Of a stretch of 55,348 nucleotides of DNA, positions 23,120 to 32,548 are shown piece by piece. The position numbers were made by a program, and so were the translations under genes. The notes beneath the pieces were generated by a model. The model ran no database searches. It was not told where the DNA came from and saw only the letters and a program-made list of their open reading frames with translations. Position 1 is the stretch's first letter. Every line of letters begins with the position of its first letter. This DNA comes from Jiangella anatolica. Lineage in GTDB: Bacteria > Actinomycetota > Actinomycetes > Jiangellales > Jiangellaceae. The DNA is taken from assembly GCF_003236295.1 (NCBI RefSeq), contig NZ_POTW01000036.1, forward strand, positions 1 to 55,348, in the 5' to 3' direction.

Positions 23120-25972
23120 TCATGACACGACGGGACCGGCCTGCACGGCGGTCACCGTCGGGGCGGAGGTGGTGTCGGTCGTGCGGACGTACCAGGTGTG
23201 CGGGCCCTTCGGCAGCTTCAGGCTCAGCTGGTAGGCGGCTCCGTCGGTGACGTCGGTGTCCTGCGGGTCTACGGCGGTCATGGTCCGCACGACGCCGTCG
23301 ACGACGAGCTCCACCCGGTGCGGCTGCTGGCCGTCGGTGTCGGTGTAGTCCGCGGTGAAGGTGAACGTCGTGCTGGTCGAGCCGGTGGCCGCCGAGACCC
23401 CGAGACCGCCGAGCGTGGGTGCCGTGCCGGACGGCGCGTTGGTGAAGCTGATCGAGTCGACGTGCAGCTCGCCGTCGACGTCGGCGGTCTGCTGCAGCCA
23501 GAGCTCCAGCTTCGCCGCGGACCGGTCCAGGCCGGGGAAGGCGTCGAGGTCGAAGTGGTACGTCGTCCACGTGGCCGGGACGGCCAGCAGCGCGCTGCCG
23601 GAGATCCGATGGCTGGAGTCGGCGTCGGTCAGCTGGAACCGCACCCGGTTGCCCGGCGACGGGCTCTTCATGACGACCGTGACGTAGCGATATCCCGACA
23701 GGTCGGCCACGTCGTGCCACGGCTGGAACTTCGCCTGCGAGCTGGCCGACGCCGGGTTCTGGACGAACCGGCCGGCGGTGCGTCCGTCGATGACGACCTT
23801 GCTGGCCGAGCCGACGCCGGCGTGGTTGTTCCACCAGTTCACCCAGGTGTAGCCCTGCTGGCCGAACACGCCGTCGCCGCCGAAGCCGTCGTAGAGCAGC
23901 GGCGTGCCGGGGCCGGGCAGCGGCGGGGCGACGGTGTAGTGCGTGGACCCGTAGCTGTGGGCGCCGCTGGCCTGGGTGCCGCGGACGTCGACCCGGGTCG
24001 TCGTGTAGGGCGCGAGGCCGCTGACGTCCACGACCCCGGTCGAGACGCCACCGCCGGCGGCGGTCATCGGCTGCCAGTCCGGGCCGATGCGGTGGTCGGT
24101 GAGCGACGTCCCGCCGGCGGCGAACACCGTCACCTCGCCGGTGACGTAGTCGCCGATGAGCGGTGACGTGACGCTCATCGCCGTGGGCGGGGTGCCGACG
24201 GTGGTGGGCGCGTCGTTGATGCGGGCCAGGCCGACGACGGAGTAGAGCAGCCCGGCCTGGATGCTGATCGAGTACTCGTTGTAGCGCCACTGCTGGCCGC
24301 TGTCGGCCCACACGGGACGGTCCTCGTACCAGGGGCTCGCGCTGCGCGAGTCCAGCGGATCCTTCGCGTTGGGCCCGCTCACCAGTGCGCCGGGGACGAC
24401 GATGCCGTCGCCGGTCTGGCTCTGCGCCTGCTCGTCCAGCCGGGTGTGCAGGTACCGCACGTGCTGTTCGCCGATGCCGGACACCCAGCTGGTGTTCCAT
24501 GGGTTCGCGCCGAACATCCAGTACATCCCGCGCAGGACGGCCTTGAGGGCGCGCTGGTCGCCGAAGAGCTCGTAGTAGCGCAGGGCGTCAGCCATGTAGG
24601 AGGCGTGCGGCTCGTTGACACCGAAGTTCTTGAACTGGTTGATCACGCCGTAGGGGGTGTCGTCGGTGGAGGAGAGGATGTAGTCGAGCTGGTTCTTGAG
24701 GAAGCGCTGGATGGCGGTCTTCCCGGCCGGTGTCGCGATCGGGTAGAGCTCGGCCATCGACAGCGGCGCCATGTCCCAGTAGTTCGTCGAGGACCGGACG
24801 TTGAACGTGGTGGCGGCGATCGTCGCCTCTGCGGCGTCGCGGAAGGACTGGTCGCCCGTCAGCAGCGCGAGCTCGGTCTCGGCGAACAGCAGCGAGTTGG
24901 CGATCCCGTCGCGGGTCGAGTACGAGCCGATCGGGTCGGTGCGGTGGGCGACCGCGTAGTCGTAGTAGAGCAGGGCGGTCTGCTCGCACAGGGCGGCGAA
25001 GTCCTCGTACTCCGCGACCAGAGCCGCGTCGAGGTGGCCCCGGTCGATCGCGGCCTGGATCGCTCGCGCGGTCGCGGCCAGCGTGGCGGCGGCCTTGGCC
25101 GAGCCGCCGACGCCGGGCCCGGAGATCCGCCGGTCGTCGGCGGTGCCGATGACGCCGTCGGTGTGGTGCTCCGGGTGGGCGAACCCGCCGCTGCCCTTGA
25201 TGTCGTAGAGGGCGCCGCCGAGAGCGTCGGCGAAGCGGATCAGGTACTCGCTGCCGAAGCGGGCCTCGTCGACGAGGTCCGGGGCGCCGTTGCCGTCGCC
25301 GTCGAACGCGACCTCGGCCACCGTGCCGTGGCGCAGGTAGCTGATCGCGATCGAGCCGCCCACCCACTGGTTGCCGGCGTACTTGCCGTAGTCGCCGGCG
25401 TCGTACCAGCCGCCGGTGAGCGCGTGGTGGGTGCTCCCGTCGGCGGACGCGGCGTCGTCGAGGTGCCCGGCCGCGTGGAAGACGTCCGGGCTCGGCGCGA
25501 TGTCGCTGTAGCCGGCCGGGTAGACGGTGGACGTGGCCACCCCGGCGCGCTGGATCCGGTAGAAGGCGGTCATCTCGTCGAGGTAGCCGTCCCAGACGTC
25601 CGGCTCGATGGCGAACGTGGGCGAGGAGACGCCGCCGACCTCCACGGCGAAGCCCTCGCCCTGACTGGTCAGCCCGGTGAACTCCACGACGTAGACGTGC
25701 TGGCCCCAGGTCGTGCCGCGGTCGAGGAGCACGCAGCTGGGCTGGACGACGGTCGAGCCCTGGACGATGCGGCAGCTGGTCCCGGCCGGGAGCTTCGCGT
25801 CGGCCACCACGTAGGCGACCTTGTAGGCGCCGGCGCTGTACCCGGCCTGGCTCACGGCGACCTCGAGCACGGTGGCGGTCGCGGCTGGAATCGCTGTCGT
25901 GACGGAGAGGGGGACGATGGCCGCGAGGGCGGCGACGAGGGCCCACCAGCGGATGCGGAATGTCTTCAGCAT
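23120..25972 (-). CDS. secreted GH9 family glycoside hydrolase (cellulase-like), multidomain
   Basis: 950 residues; ATG 25972 is chosen for GGGAAGGG upstream (the frame extends to 26020). Order: signal peptide; GH9 N-terminal Ig domain (VSQAGY ... VAYVV, about 35-120); (alpha/alpha)6 catalytic domain with GGWYDAGDYGKY (Asp191/Asp194), the SGIGEQHVRYLHTR active-site His region and catalytic Glu in YNEYSISIQAGLLY; an Ig-like domain; a CBM-like jelly roll (about 690-835, LLYDGFGGDGVFG onward); and a final Ig-like domain. It hydrolyses beta-1,4-glucans or related polymers outside the cell. It is the first gene of the hydrolase operon, downstream of the DeoR/LacI hybrid regulator. Confidence 0.93.
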   Translation of the reverse strand: MLKTFRIRWWALVAALAAIVPLSVTTAIPAATATVLEVAVSQAGYSAGAYKVAYVVADAKLPAGTSCRIVQGSTVVQPSCVLLDRGTTWGQHVYVVEFTGLTSQGEGFAVEVGGVSSPTFAIEPDVWDGYLDEMTAFYRIQRAGVATSTVYPAGYSDIAPSPDVFHAAGHLDDAASADGSTHHALTGGWYDAGDYGKYAGNQWVGGSIAISYLRHGTVAEVAFDGDGNGAPDLVDEARFGSEYLIRFADALGGALYDIKGSGGFAHPEHHTDGVIGTADDRRISGPGVGGSAKAAATLAATARAIQAAIDRGHLDAALVAEYEDFAALCEQTALLYYDYAVAHRTDPIGSYSTRDGIANSLLFAETELALLTGDQSFRDAAEATIAATTFNVRSSTNYWDMAPLSMAELYPIATPAGKTAIQRFLKNQLDYILSSTDDTPYGVINQFKNFGVNEPHASYMADALRYYELFGDQRALKAVLRGMYWMFGANPWNTSWVSGIGEQHVRYLHTRLDEQAQSQTGDGIVVPGALVSGPNAKDPLDSRSASPWYEDRPVWADSGQQWRYNEYSISIQAGLLYSVVGLARINDAPTTVGTPPTAMSVTSPLIGDYVTGEVTVFAAGGTSLTDHRIGPDWQPMTAAGGGVSTGVVDVSGLAPYTTTRVDVRGTQASGAHSYGSTHYTVAPPLPGPGTPLLYDGFGGDGVFGQQGYTWVNWWNNHAGVGSASKVVIDGRTAGRFVQNPASASSQAKFQPWHDVADLSGYRYVTVVMKSPSPGNRVRFQLTDADSSHRISGSALLAVPATWTTYHFDLDAFPGLDRSAAKLELWLQQTADVDGELHVDSISFTNAPSGTAPTLGGLGVSAATGSTSTTFTFTADYTDTDGQQPHRVELVVDGVVRTMTAVDPQDTDVTDGAAYQLSLKLPKGPHTWYVRTTDTTSAPTVTAVQAGPVVS

Positions 25973-26101
25973 GACACCCTTCCCGCCCGGGCGCCGTCGC
26001 CCAGGCCGGGTCAGTATCACACCATAATTAACGCTAGCGCAATATTCAGAAACAAGATGTTCGAAACTGTTCCTAATGGGTGCGTGATGTGCGTGCCGGG
26101 A
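25973..26101 (-). promoter_or_regulatory. AT-rich promoter/operator of the GH9 operon
   Basis: A distinctly AT-rich stretch (26020-26080) in an otherwise very G+C-rich window. It contains ATTAACGCTAGCGCAATATT with the palindrome CGCTAGCG, and a TTCGAA core at 26060-26065 that is repeated upstream of the regulator gene at 27265-27270. This fits control by the adjacent DeoR/LacI hybrid. The operator assignment is inference. Confidence 0.5.
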
Positions 26102-27181
26102 TCAACGAGCCGGCGGGACGGTCGAGGCCCGGATCCGCAGCCGGGGCTCGACGTGGACGTGCAGCGGCGCGGACGGCTCGCCGGCGTCGTCGATGCGGTC
26201 GATCAGCAGGCGGGTCGCGAGCGAGCCGACCGCTTCCCGGTCAGGCGCCACCGCCGACAGGGGCGGGTCGGCGAGCGCGGAGATCTCGTCGTCGTAGGCG
26301 ATGATCGACAGGTCGTCGGGGACGGTGATGCCCGCGCTCCTGGCCCGATGGATCAGCGTGAGCAGTGAGTTCTCGTCGCCGTGGCAGAACAGTGCCGTCG
26401 CGCGGTGCTCGCGGAGGCGATCGAGCACGAGCTCCACGGCGCCGGGGTTCCAGGTCGGGCCGCTGCCCAGGTCATCGGCGCCGAGCAGCAGCGCGTCGCG
26501 GCCGAGTCGCGCCTGGCCGATCGCGTCGGCCCACCCGGCGCGGACGAGATCGGCCGTCTGGGTGCGGCCGCGGCTGATCATGACGATCCGCCGATGGCCG
26601 AGGTCCAGCAGGTGGCGCACGGCGCCGACCGCGCCCTGCTCGTGGGCGGACCGGACGGTCGAGGGCCCGCCGAGGCCGCTGCCGGGCAGCGTGCGCTCGA
26701 CGAGCACGACCGGGACGCGGACCGAGTCGAGCCGCTCGCGCAGCGGCCGGTGATCGTCGTCCAGCTGGATCGACGGCGCGAACAGCAGGCCGTCGATGCC
26801 GTCGCGGACGAACTCGTCGAGCAGGCGCAACTCCTCGTCCAGGTCGTACTCGGACACGACCAGCTTCATCTCGCCGCCGCGCCGGCGCAGCGCGGCCGAC
26901 ACACCGGCGGCCACGTGACGGTAGTAGTACGAGGTGGGCACGATGAGGCCGATCGAACCGGTGAACCGTTGCGGCGCCGAGGCGGACGCGGCCTCGGCCC
27001 CGCCCCGCAGCATCGCGCCCCCGCGCACCTTGTCGAGCACGCGTTCGTCGACGAGCGCGTCGAGATCGCGCCGGATCGTGACGTGCGAGACGCCCAGCTC
27101 CTCGACGAGGCGAGCGACCTGGACGGCTCCTTCTTCTCGGGCACGCGCGACGATGTGCGCGCGTCGTTCCGCGGCGAGCAT
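26102..27181 (-). CDS. DeoR-HTH / LacI-type sugar-binding hybrid transcription regulator
   Basis: 359 residues; ATG 27181 follows GGAAGGAC. The N-terminus is a DeoR-type winged helix (MLAAERRAHIVARAREEGAV ... VSHVTIRRDLDALV ... KVRGGAML, residues 1-58), not a LacI helix-turn-helix. From about 75 on it is a periplasmic-binding-protein-like effector domain as in LacI (SIGLIVPTSYYY ... FCHGDENSLLTLI ... SIIAYDDEISALADPPLSAV). It probably binds a sugar and controls the GH9 operon and possibly the ABC operon. It lies upstream of GH9 on the same strand. Confidence 0.88.
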   Translation of the reverse strand: MLAAERRAHIVARAREEGAVQVARLVEELGVSHVTIRRDLDALVDERVLDKVRGGAMLRGGAEAASASAPQRFTGSIGLIVPTSYYYRHVAAGVSAALRRRGGEMKLVVSEYDLDEELRLLDEFVRDGIDGLLFAPSIQLDDDHRPLRERLDSVRVPVVLVERTLPGSGLGGPSTVRSAHEQGAVGAVRHLLDLGHRRIVMISRGRTQTADLVRAGWADAIGQARLGRDALLLGADDLGSGPTWNPGAVELVLDRLREHRATALFCHGDENSLLTLIHRARSAGITVPDDLSIIAYDDEISALADPPLSAVAPDREAVGSLATRLLIDRIDDAGEPSAPLHVHVEPRLRIRASTVPPAR

Positions 27182-27313
27182 GCGAGTCCTTCCGTCCCGA
27201 TCTGGCCTGACGCCGGTCGGGTGCGACCGGGCGGTCCAGTCGGTCACATTATCGACCGGATGCTTTCGAACCCGTACGGTCTCGTGCTCTCGGGTGCATT
27301 CGTGTCGCCGATC
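27182..27313. other. intergenic gap with TTCGAA element
   Basis: The region contains the start side of the regulator gene and the stop side of the 2-hydroxyacid dehydrogenase gene. CTTTCGAACCC at 27263-27273 shares its TTCGAA core with the GH9 promoter, consistent with autoregulation. No gene is seen. Confidence 0.4.
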
Positions 27314-28375
27314 TCATGCCATGGTGCTGAGGCGGCCCGCGTCGACCCGGTGCCGAAGTGGCCTGCCGTCGAGGAACCGTTCGAGCTCGTCGAGAGCGGA
27401 GTCGGCCAGCCTGCGCGCCTCACCATGCATGGCTCCGGCGATATGGGGCGTGAGCTGGACGGACGGCAGCTCGTAGAGGGGCGAGCCGGCGGGGAGCGGC
27501 TCCTGCTCGGTGACGTCGAGGATGGCCCGGATCCGCCCGTCCCGGCAGGCGTCGATCAGCGCCTCGGTGTCGATCAGGGCGCCGCGAGCGGTGTTGATGA
27601 GGACGGCGTCATCTCTGAGCAAGGCGAGTCTGCGGCGGTCGAGCAGGTGCCGCGTCTCGGGGAGCTCCGGTGCGTGCAGGCTGACGATGTCAGAGCATCG
27701 CAGCAGCTCGTCGAGCGCCACCAGGGTCGCGCCGACCCGGGCCGCCTGGCTCGCGTGCGCCGTCGGATCGGCGACGAGGACGGTGACGTCGAACGGCCGC
27801 AGCAGCTCCGCCACCCTGCGCCCGACCCGGGAGAGCCCCACCAGGCCGACGACGGCGCCGTGGTTCAGCGTCGGCGGGACGAGGCGGCGCCAGGCGTCGC
27901 CGCCGTCCCGATGCTGGCGGTATCCCTCGACGTACCGCCAGGTGCGCCGGCCCTCGAGCAGGATCGTCCCCAGCGTGAACTCGGCGACCGGCTTGGCGTT
28001 CGCATCCGCGGCGGAGGTGACGACCAGTCCGCGCGCCCAGCCGGCCGGCGGGATGTGGGTCTTGACCGATCCAGCGGCGTGGAACACCGCCACCAGGCGG
28101 GGCGCGGCGGCCAGGACGTCGTCGTCGAGTGGTGGGCAGCCCCAGCCCGTGAGCAGCACCTCGACCTCGCCGAGCTCGGCGCGCACGAGCGCGTCGTCGA
28201 GCGAGCCGGCGGGCAGCGGTCCGCGCACGTCGCACAGGTGATGCAGGCGGTTCAGGCGCGGCAGGTCGAACATGTCGCGGAAGTGGCTGTCGCCCATCGC
28301 GACAACGGTCCGCGGACGAGGAAGGGGGGACGTCCGCGCGATGCCGGCGCGTCGGTCGTCGCAGGTCGCGCTCAT
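27314..28375 (-). CDS. D-isomer 2-hydroxyacid dehydrogenase family protein
   Basis: 353 residues from ATG 28375; the frame is open further upstream but becomes non-protein-like, and no start has a strong RBS. Seen: a variant NAD motif GLVGLSRVGRRV (in place of GxGxxG), substrate Arg in NTARGALIDTEAL, Glu in DVTEQEPLPAGSPLY and His in LTPHIAGAMHGEA, the usual R-E-H active-site set. It reduces or oxidises 2-keto/2-hydroxy acids in the cytoplasm. It is divergent from the sugar ABC operon and shares its promoter region, so a step in the same catabolic route is likely. Confidence 0.88.
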   Translation of the reverse strand: MSATCDDRRAGIARTSPLPRPRTVVAMGDSHFRDMFDLPRLNRLHHLCDVRGPLPAGSLDDALVRAELGEVEVLLTGWGCPPLDDDVLAAAPRLVAVFHAAGSVKTHIPPAGWARGLVVTSAADANAKPVAEFTLGTILLEGRRTWRYVEGYRQHRDGGDAWRRLVPPTLNHGAVVGLVGLSRVGRRVAELLRPFDVTVLVADPTAHASQAARVGATLVALDELLRCSDIVSLHAPELPETRHLLDRRRLALLRDDAVLINTARGALIDTEALIDACRDGRIRAILDVTEQEPLPAGSPLYELPSVQLTPHIAGAMHGEARRLADSALDELERFLDGRPLRHRVDAGRLSTMA

Positions 28376-28579
28376 GGGGCGATTCGACCACACGCAGCCA
28401 CACAACGACAACTGTTGGAACGAAATGAAAAGAAAATGAAATTCACACTTGCGCTTCTGGCTCGTTGGTTGAATGATGACTCCGTCACACCGTGGTGGCT
28501 GCCCTCCGGCCTGAGACGTCCACGGTTCGTGGCCACCCGTCACGCTGCGCCGTGCAGCAGGTCATGGAGGAGCGAACAC
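28376..28579. promoter_or_regulatory. divergent promoter of the ABC operon and dehydrogenase
   Basis: A 204-bp gap with a locally AT-rich core (28409-28448) holding the direct repeat ATGAAA twice, 11 nt apart, within CGAAATGAAAAGAAAATGAA. It is the likely site of promoters in both directions. No separate gene is visible. Confidence 0.5.
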
Positions 28580-29953
28580 ATGAGATCGCGTCAGAGGCCG
28601 CTCGTCGCCGCGGCGGCGGCCCTCGCCGTCGTCACCGCACCCGCCGCGTGCTCGAACGACGACGAGGGCAGTGCCAGCGCCGGCGCAGTCACCATCACCG
28701 TCATGGGCCAGCCGGCCGCAACGAACACGGCCGCCCTCGAGCTCTTCCAGCAGCAGGTGGAGGAGTTCGAGGCGGCGAATCCCGGTATCGACATCGTCGG
28801 GTCCGACGTGCCCTGGGACGCGAAGACCTTCGCCGCCCGGCTGGCCGGCGGCAACGCGCCCACCGTCATCCGGGTGCCGCTGACCGAGCCGCCGTCACTG
28901 ATCGAGCGCGGGCAGGTCGCCGACATCGCGGCCGAGGCGTCGGAACTGGAGAGCTTCGACGAGCTGAACCCGCGGGTCATGGAGTTCCTCGTCCGCGACG
29001 ACGCCGTGTACGGGATCCCGGAGAAGAGCTACGCGTTCGGGCTGGTCTACAACCGGGCGCTGTTCGAGCAGGCCGGGCTCGACCCCGACGACCCGCCGGC
29101 CACGTGGGACGAGGTCCGCGCGTACGCCAAGCAGATCAGCGACGCGACCGGGAAGACCGGTTTCGGGGAGATCTCCACCAACAACAGCGGCGGCTGGCAT
29201 CTCACCGGCTACACCTACACCAACGGCGGCACCATGATCGAGCAGGGCGGCGACGGCGCCTGGTCGGCGTCGTTCGACGCCGAGCCGGCCCGGCAGGTCC
29301 TGGAGTGGTGGAAGCAGCTGCGCTGGGAGGACGACTCCCTCGGCGACAACGTGCTCGGCAAGCAGGAGGACCTGCTCGCGGAGTTCACCGCCGGGAACGT
29401 CGGCATGTGGATCTCCGCGCCGCCGGATCTGTACCCGAACTACGTCGCCGCGGGCGGCGACCCGGCGGTCTACGGCGCCGCCGCGATGCCGCAGGGCGGC
29501 GCCGACGCGACGCTCGCCGGCGCGACCGTGCTGATGGTCGACGCCAAGGCGTCGGCCGAGGAGCGGGCGGCGGCGGTGAAGTGGATCGAGTTCCGCGCGC
29601 TGCGGCCGAACTACGATCCCGAGGTCGCCACCGAGTACGCCCAGGCGTCGGCCGAGGACGGCCTGCCCGTCGGGGTGCCGGTCCTGCCCATCTTCAGCGA
29701 GGAGCGCTACGCGACGATCCAGGAGGCCATCGCACAGTATGTGAACGTGCCGGTGGAGAACTTCGCGTCGTACGTCGAGTCCCTGGACCGCTTCACCTAC
29801 GTGCCGGAGCCGACGGTCGCGTCGCAGGAGATCTACGCGGCCCTGGACCCGCTCGTGCAGTCGGTGCTCACCGACCCCGACGCCGACATCGACGCGCTGC
29901 TCGCCGACGCCGAGGCGCGCGTCAACACGATCCTGGAGCAGGCACAGGGATGA
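28580..29953 (+). CDS. ABC sugar-binding lipoprotein (family 1 extracellular)
   Basis: 457 residues. GGAGGAG lies just before ATG 28580. Seen: lipoprotein signal with lipobox APAAC (Cys24), then a family-1 solute-binding fold: ITVMGQPAATN, VPWDAKTFAARLAGGNAPTV, YGIPEKSYAFGLVYNRALFE, WKQLRWEDDSL, and LAGATVLMVDAKASAEERAA. It is the membrane-anchored receptor for a CUT1-type carbohydrate importer. It overlaps the first permease gene by ATGA. No ATPase is encoded nearby, so a general MsiK-like ATPase probably serves it. Confidence 0.94.
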   Translation: MRSRQRPLVAAAAALAVVTAPAACSNDDEGSASAGAVTITVMGQPAATNTAALELFQQQVEEFEAANPGIDIVGSDVPWDAKTFAARLAGGNAPTVIRVPLTEPPSLIERGQVADIAAEASELESFDELNPRVMEFLVRDDAVYGIPEKSYAFGLVYNRALFEQAGLDPDDPPATWDEVRAYAKQISDATGKTGFGEISTNNSGGWHLTGYTYTNGGTMIEQGGDGAWSASFDAEPARQVLEWWKQLRWEDDSLGDNVLGKQEDLLAEFTAGNVGMWISAPPDLYPNYVAAGGDPAVYGAAAMPQGGADATLAGATVLMVDAKASAEERAAAVKWIEFRALRPNYDPEVATEYAQASAEDGLPVGVPVLPIFSEERYATIQEAIAQYVNVPVENFASYVESLDRFTYVPEPTVASQEIYAALDPLVQSVLTDPDADIDALLADAEARVNTILEQAQG

Positions 29954-30918
29954 CGTCGGCTCCCACCCATGTCCCGGCGGCGGCCCGGGAGGCGCCCGGC
30001 AGCGCACCCGTCCGCCGCCGGGCGCCGGGGCCGCGCCGGGCGTCGAGCCAGCGCCGTCGCTCGGCGGCGAGCGGTCTGGTCTTCTTGCTGCCGGCGCTGG
30101 TCCTCTTCGGGTACTTCGCCTGGTGGCCGATCGGCCGCAGCGTCGTCCTGGCCTTTCAGCAGACGAACCTCGTCGACGCCCCGCAGTGGGTCGGCTGGCA
30201 GAACTTCGAGCAGCTGTTCGCCGACCCGCTGCTGCCGACGGCGGCGCTGAACACGTTGTGGTTCGCCGCGTTGTCGCTGCTGATCGGCCTGCCGATCCCG
30301 CTCGCGGTGGCCGTCGTCATGTCCGAGCTGCGCCGCGGCGGCGCCCTGGCCCGGGTGCTCGCCTACCTGCCGGTGGTGATCCCGCCGGTCGTCTCGGTGC
30401 TGCTCTGGAAGACCTTCTTCAACCCCGGTGAGCAGGGCGTCGTGAACGCCGCGCTCGGCGTCGTCGGGCTCGGGCCGTACCCCTGGCTGCAGTCGCCCGA
30501 CCTCGCGATGCCCAGCCTGGTGATCGTGGCGACCTGGTCCGGCGCCGGCACCGCCGTCCTCATCTACCTCGCGGCGCTGACCGGCGTCAGCACCGAGCTG
30601 TACGACGCGGCCGAGCTCGACGGCGCCTCGGTCTGGCGGCGGGTGTGGCACGTGACGCTGCCGCAGCTGCGCGGCGTCATCCTGGTGCTCCTGCTGCTGC
30701 AGATCATCGGCGCGTTGCAGGTGTTCACCGAGCCGTACGTCATGACCGACGGCGGCCCGGCGAACGCCACGGTGACGGTGCTGCTGATGATCTACCGCTA
30801 CGCCTTCCTGTTCGGGAACTACGGCGTCGCGACCGCGCTCAGCGTGCTGCTCGCCGCGGGGCTCGTCGTCGTGTCCGCCGTCTACCTCCGGCTGACTCGC
30901 GCCTGGAGCACCTCATGA
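29950..30918 (+). CDS. ABC sugar transporter permease (MalF type)
   Basis: 322 residues with six predicted membrane spans after an Arg-rich cytoplasmic N-terminus (RRRAPGPRRASSQRRRSAAS). Seen: the permease EAA loop LYDAAELDGASVWRRVWHVT and YVMTDGGPANAT, typical of MalF/UgpA-like subunits. Start ATG 29950 overlaps the receptor stop (ATGA), and its own stop overlaps the next start, so the operon is translationally coupled. Confidence 0.94.
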   Translation: MTSAPTHVPAAAREAPGSAPVRRRAPGPRRASSQRRRSAASGLVFLLPALVLFGYFAWWPIGRSVVLAFQQTNLVDAPQWVGWQNFEQLFADPLLPTAALNTLWFAALSLLIGLPIPLAVAVVMSELRRGGALARVLAYLPVVIPPVVSVLLWKTFFNPGEQGVVNAALGVVGLGPYPWLQSPDLAMPSLVIVATWSGAGTAVLIYLAALTGVSTELYDAAELDGASVWRRVWHVTLPQLRGVILVLLLLQIIGALQVFTEPYVMTDGGPANATVTVLLMIYRYAFLFGNYGVATALSVLLAAGLVVVSAVYLRLTRAWSTS

Positions 30919-31808
30919 CCCGGCGTGCGGCCGCGGCGCCCGTGCGCGGCATCCTGTCCGAGCGCGACTGGGGCCGGCGCCGCACCCGCGCCGGATGGCG
31001 CGGGCTGCACACCGTGCTGTTCGCCGGCCTGGTGCTGTTCGGAGCGCTGCCGCTGCTCTGGATGATCCGGGCCGCGGCGTCGACGACGACCGATCTGGTC
31101 CAGCGCCCGCTCGCGCTCTGGCCGGACCCGGCCAAGTGGAGCAACATCGCCGACGCGTGGAACCTGCTCGGCATCGACCAGTACCTGCTCAACACGGTCT
31201 GGCTCGTCGCCGGATCCTGGCTGGTCCAGCTGGTCGTCGCGACCGCCGCGGGGTTCGCGCTGGCCGTCATCCGGCCCTGGTACGGCCGGTTCGTCTACGC
31301 CGCGCTGCTCGCGACCCTGTTCGTGCCCGGCACCGTCACCCTCGTCGCGCTCTACCTCACCGTGCTCGACCTGCCCGGCCTGGGCATCTCGATCGCCGAC
31401 ACCCCGTGGGCCATCTGGTTGCCGGCCGGCGCCCACGCGTTCAACATCCTGCTGGCGAAGCAGTTCTTCGAGACCATCCCGCGCGAGCTGTTCGAAGCCG
31501 CCCAGGTCGACGGCGCCGGCTGGTTCACCGTCTTCCGGCGCATCGTGCTGCCCATGTCCCGTCCGATCCTGGCGGTGATCTCGCTGTTGTCCATAATGAC
31601 GGCGTGGAAGGACTTCCTCTGGCCGCTCATCGTCCTGCCCGACCCCGCCATGCAGCCGCTGTCGGTGGCCCTGCCCCGGCTGGCGCAGAACACCGACCCC
31701 GCCTACCTCATCGCCGGGCTGCTCATCGCGAGCATCCCGCCAATCCTGGTCTTCCTGCTGTTCCAGCGCCACATCGTGCGCGGCATCGGCTTCACGGGGC
31801 TCAAATGA
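30915..31808 (+). CDS. ABC sugar transporter permease (MalG type)
   Basis: 297 residues with six membrane spans. Seen: EAA loop ELFEAAQVDGAGWFTVFRRI followed by VLPMSRPILAVISL, and the C-terminal FQRHIVRGIGFTGLK common to MalG/UgpE-type subunits. It pairs with the preceding permease. ATGA overlaps on both sides (30915 and 31805) show strict coupling with the transporter and the isomerase gene. Confidence 0.94.
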   Translation: MTRRAAAAPVRGILSERDWGRRRTRAGWRGLHTVLFAGLVLFGALPLLWMIRAAASTTTDLVQRPLALWPDPAKWSNIADAWNLLGIDQYLLNTVWLVAGSWLVQLVVATAAGFALAVIRPWYGRFVYAALLATLFVPGTVTLVALYLTVLDLPGLGISIADTPWAIWLPAGAHAFNILLAKQFFETIPRELFEAAQVDGAGWFTVFRRIVLPMSRPILAVISLLSIMTAWKDFLWPLIVLPDPAMQPLSVALPRLAQNTDPAYLIAGLLIASIPPILVFLLFQRHIVRGIGFTGLK

Positions 31809-32548
31809 GGGCGCCCGTGGCGGTGCAGCTGTACTCGGTGCGCGACAGCCTGCGGCAGGACCCCACGGCCACCCTCGAGTGGCTCGCCGCGGCCGGCTTC
31901 GGCGCCGTCGAGCCGTTCGACCTCGTCCAGTGGGCGCCCGCGCTGGAGGGGCCGCTCCGCGCGACCGGGCTGACCGCCCGGACCGGCCACGCGAGCCTGC
32001 TCGGCGGGCCCGACCCGGCCGCGGTCTTCGACGCCGCCGCCCGGCTGGGCGTCACCACCGTCATCGAGCCGACGGTGCGAGACGGCTGGGACGACCTCGA
32101 CGGGGTCGCGCGGATCGCCGACGGGCTCAACCGCCTGGCGGAGCTGGCAGGTCCCCACGGCCTGACCATCGGCTATCACAACCACTGGTGGGAGTTCGCC
32201 GACCTCGGCGGCCGCACCGCGCTGGAAGGGCTCGCCGACCGGCTCGACCCGTCGGTCGTCCTCGAGCTCGACGCCTACTGGGCCGCCGTCGCGGGCACGG
32301 ACGTCGCCGCACTCGCCGCCCAGCTCGCGGGCCGCATCCAGCACGTGCACGTCAAGGACGGCCCGATCGAGCTCGACCCCGCGGCCCAGGTGCCGGCCGG
32401 GTCCGGCCGCACCGACCTGACCGGCGTGCTGGCCGCGCTGCCCGCGGCGACGCGGGTCCTCGAGTTCGACGACTACCCCGGCGACGTCTTCGCCGCACTC
32501 GCCGCGGGCGTGGCGTGGCTGCACACCGTCGAGAGGGAAAGCCAGTGA
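31805..32548 (+). CDS. sugar phosphate isomerase/epimerase (xylose isomerase-like TIM barrel)
   Basis: 247 residues. Seen: VAVQLYSVRDSLRQDP at the N-terminus, GYHNHWWEF, ELDAYWAAVAG and HVHVKDG, giving the metal-binding Glu/Asp/His set of the IolE/XylA-like TIM-barrel family. Such enzymes isomerise, epimerise or dehydrate sugars and inositols. Together with a Gfo/Idh/MocA oxidoreductase this is a frequent gene pair in catabolism of keto- or cyclitol-type sugars. Coupled by 4-nt overlaps to both neighbours. Confidence 0.92.
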   Translation: MRAPVAVQLYSVRDSLRQDPTATLEWLAAAGFGAVEPFDLVQWAPALEGPLRATGLTARTGHASLLGGPDPAAVFDAAARLGVTTVIEPTVRDGWDDLDGVARIADGLNRLAELAGPHGLTIGYHNHWWEFADLGGRTALEGLADRLDPSVVLELDAYWAAVAGTDVAALAAQLAGRIQHVHVKDGPIELDPAAQVPAGSGRTDLTGVLAALPAATRVLEFDDYPGDVFAALAAGVAWLHTVERESQ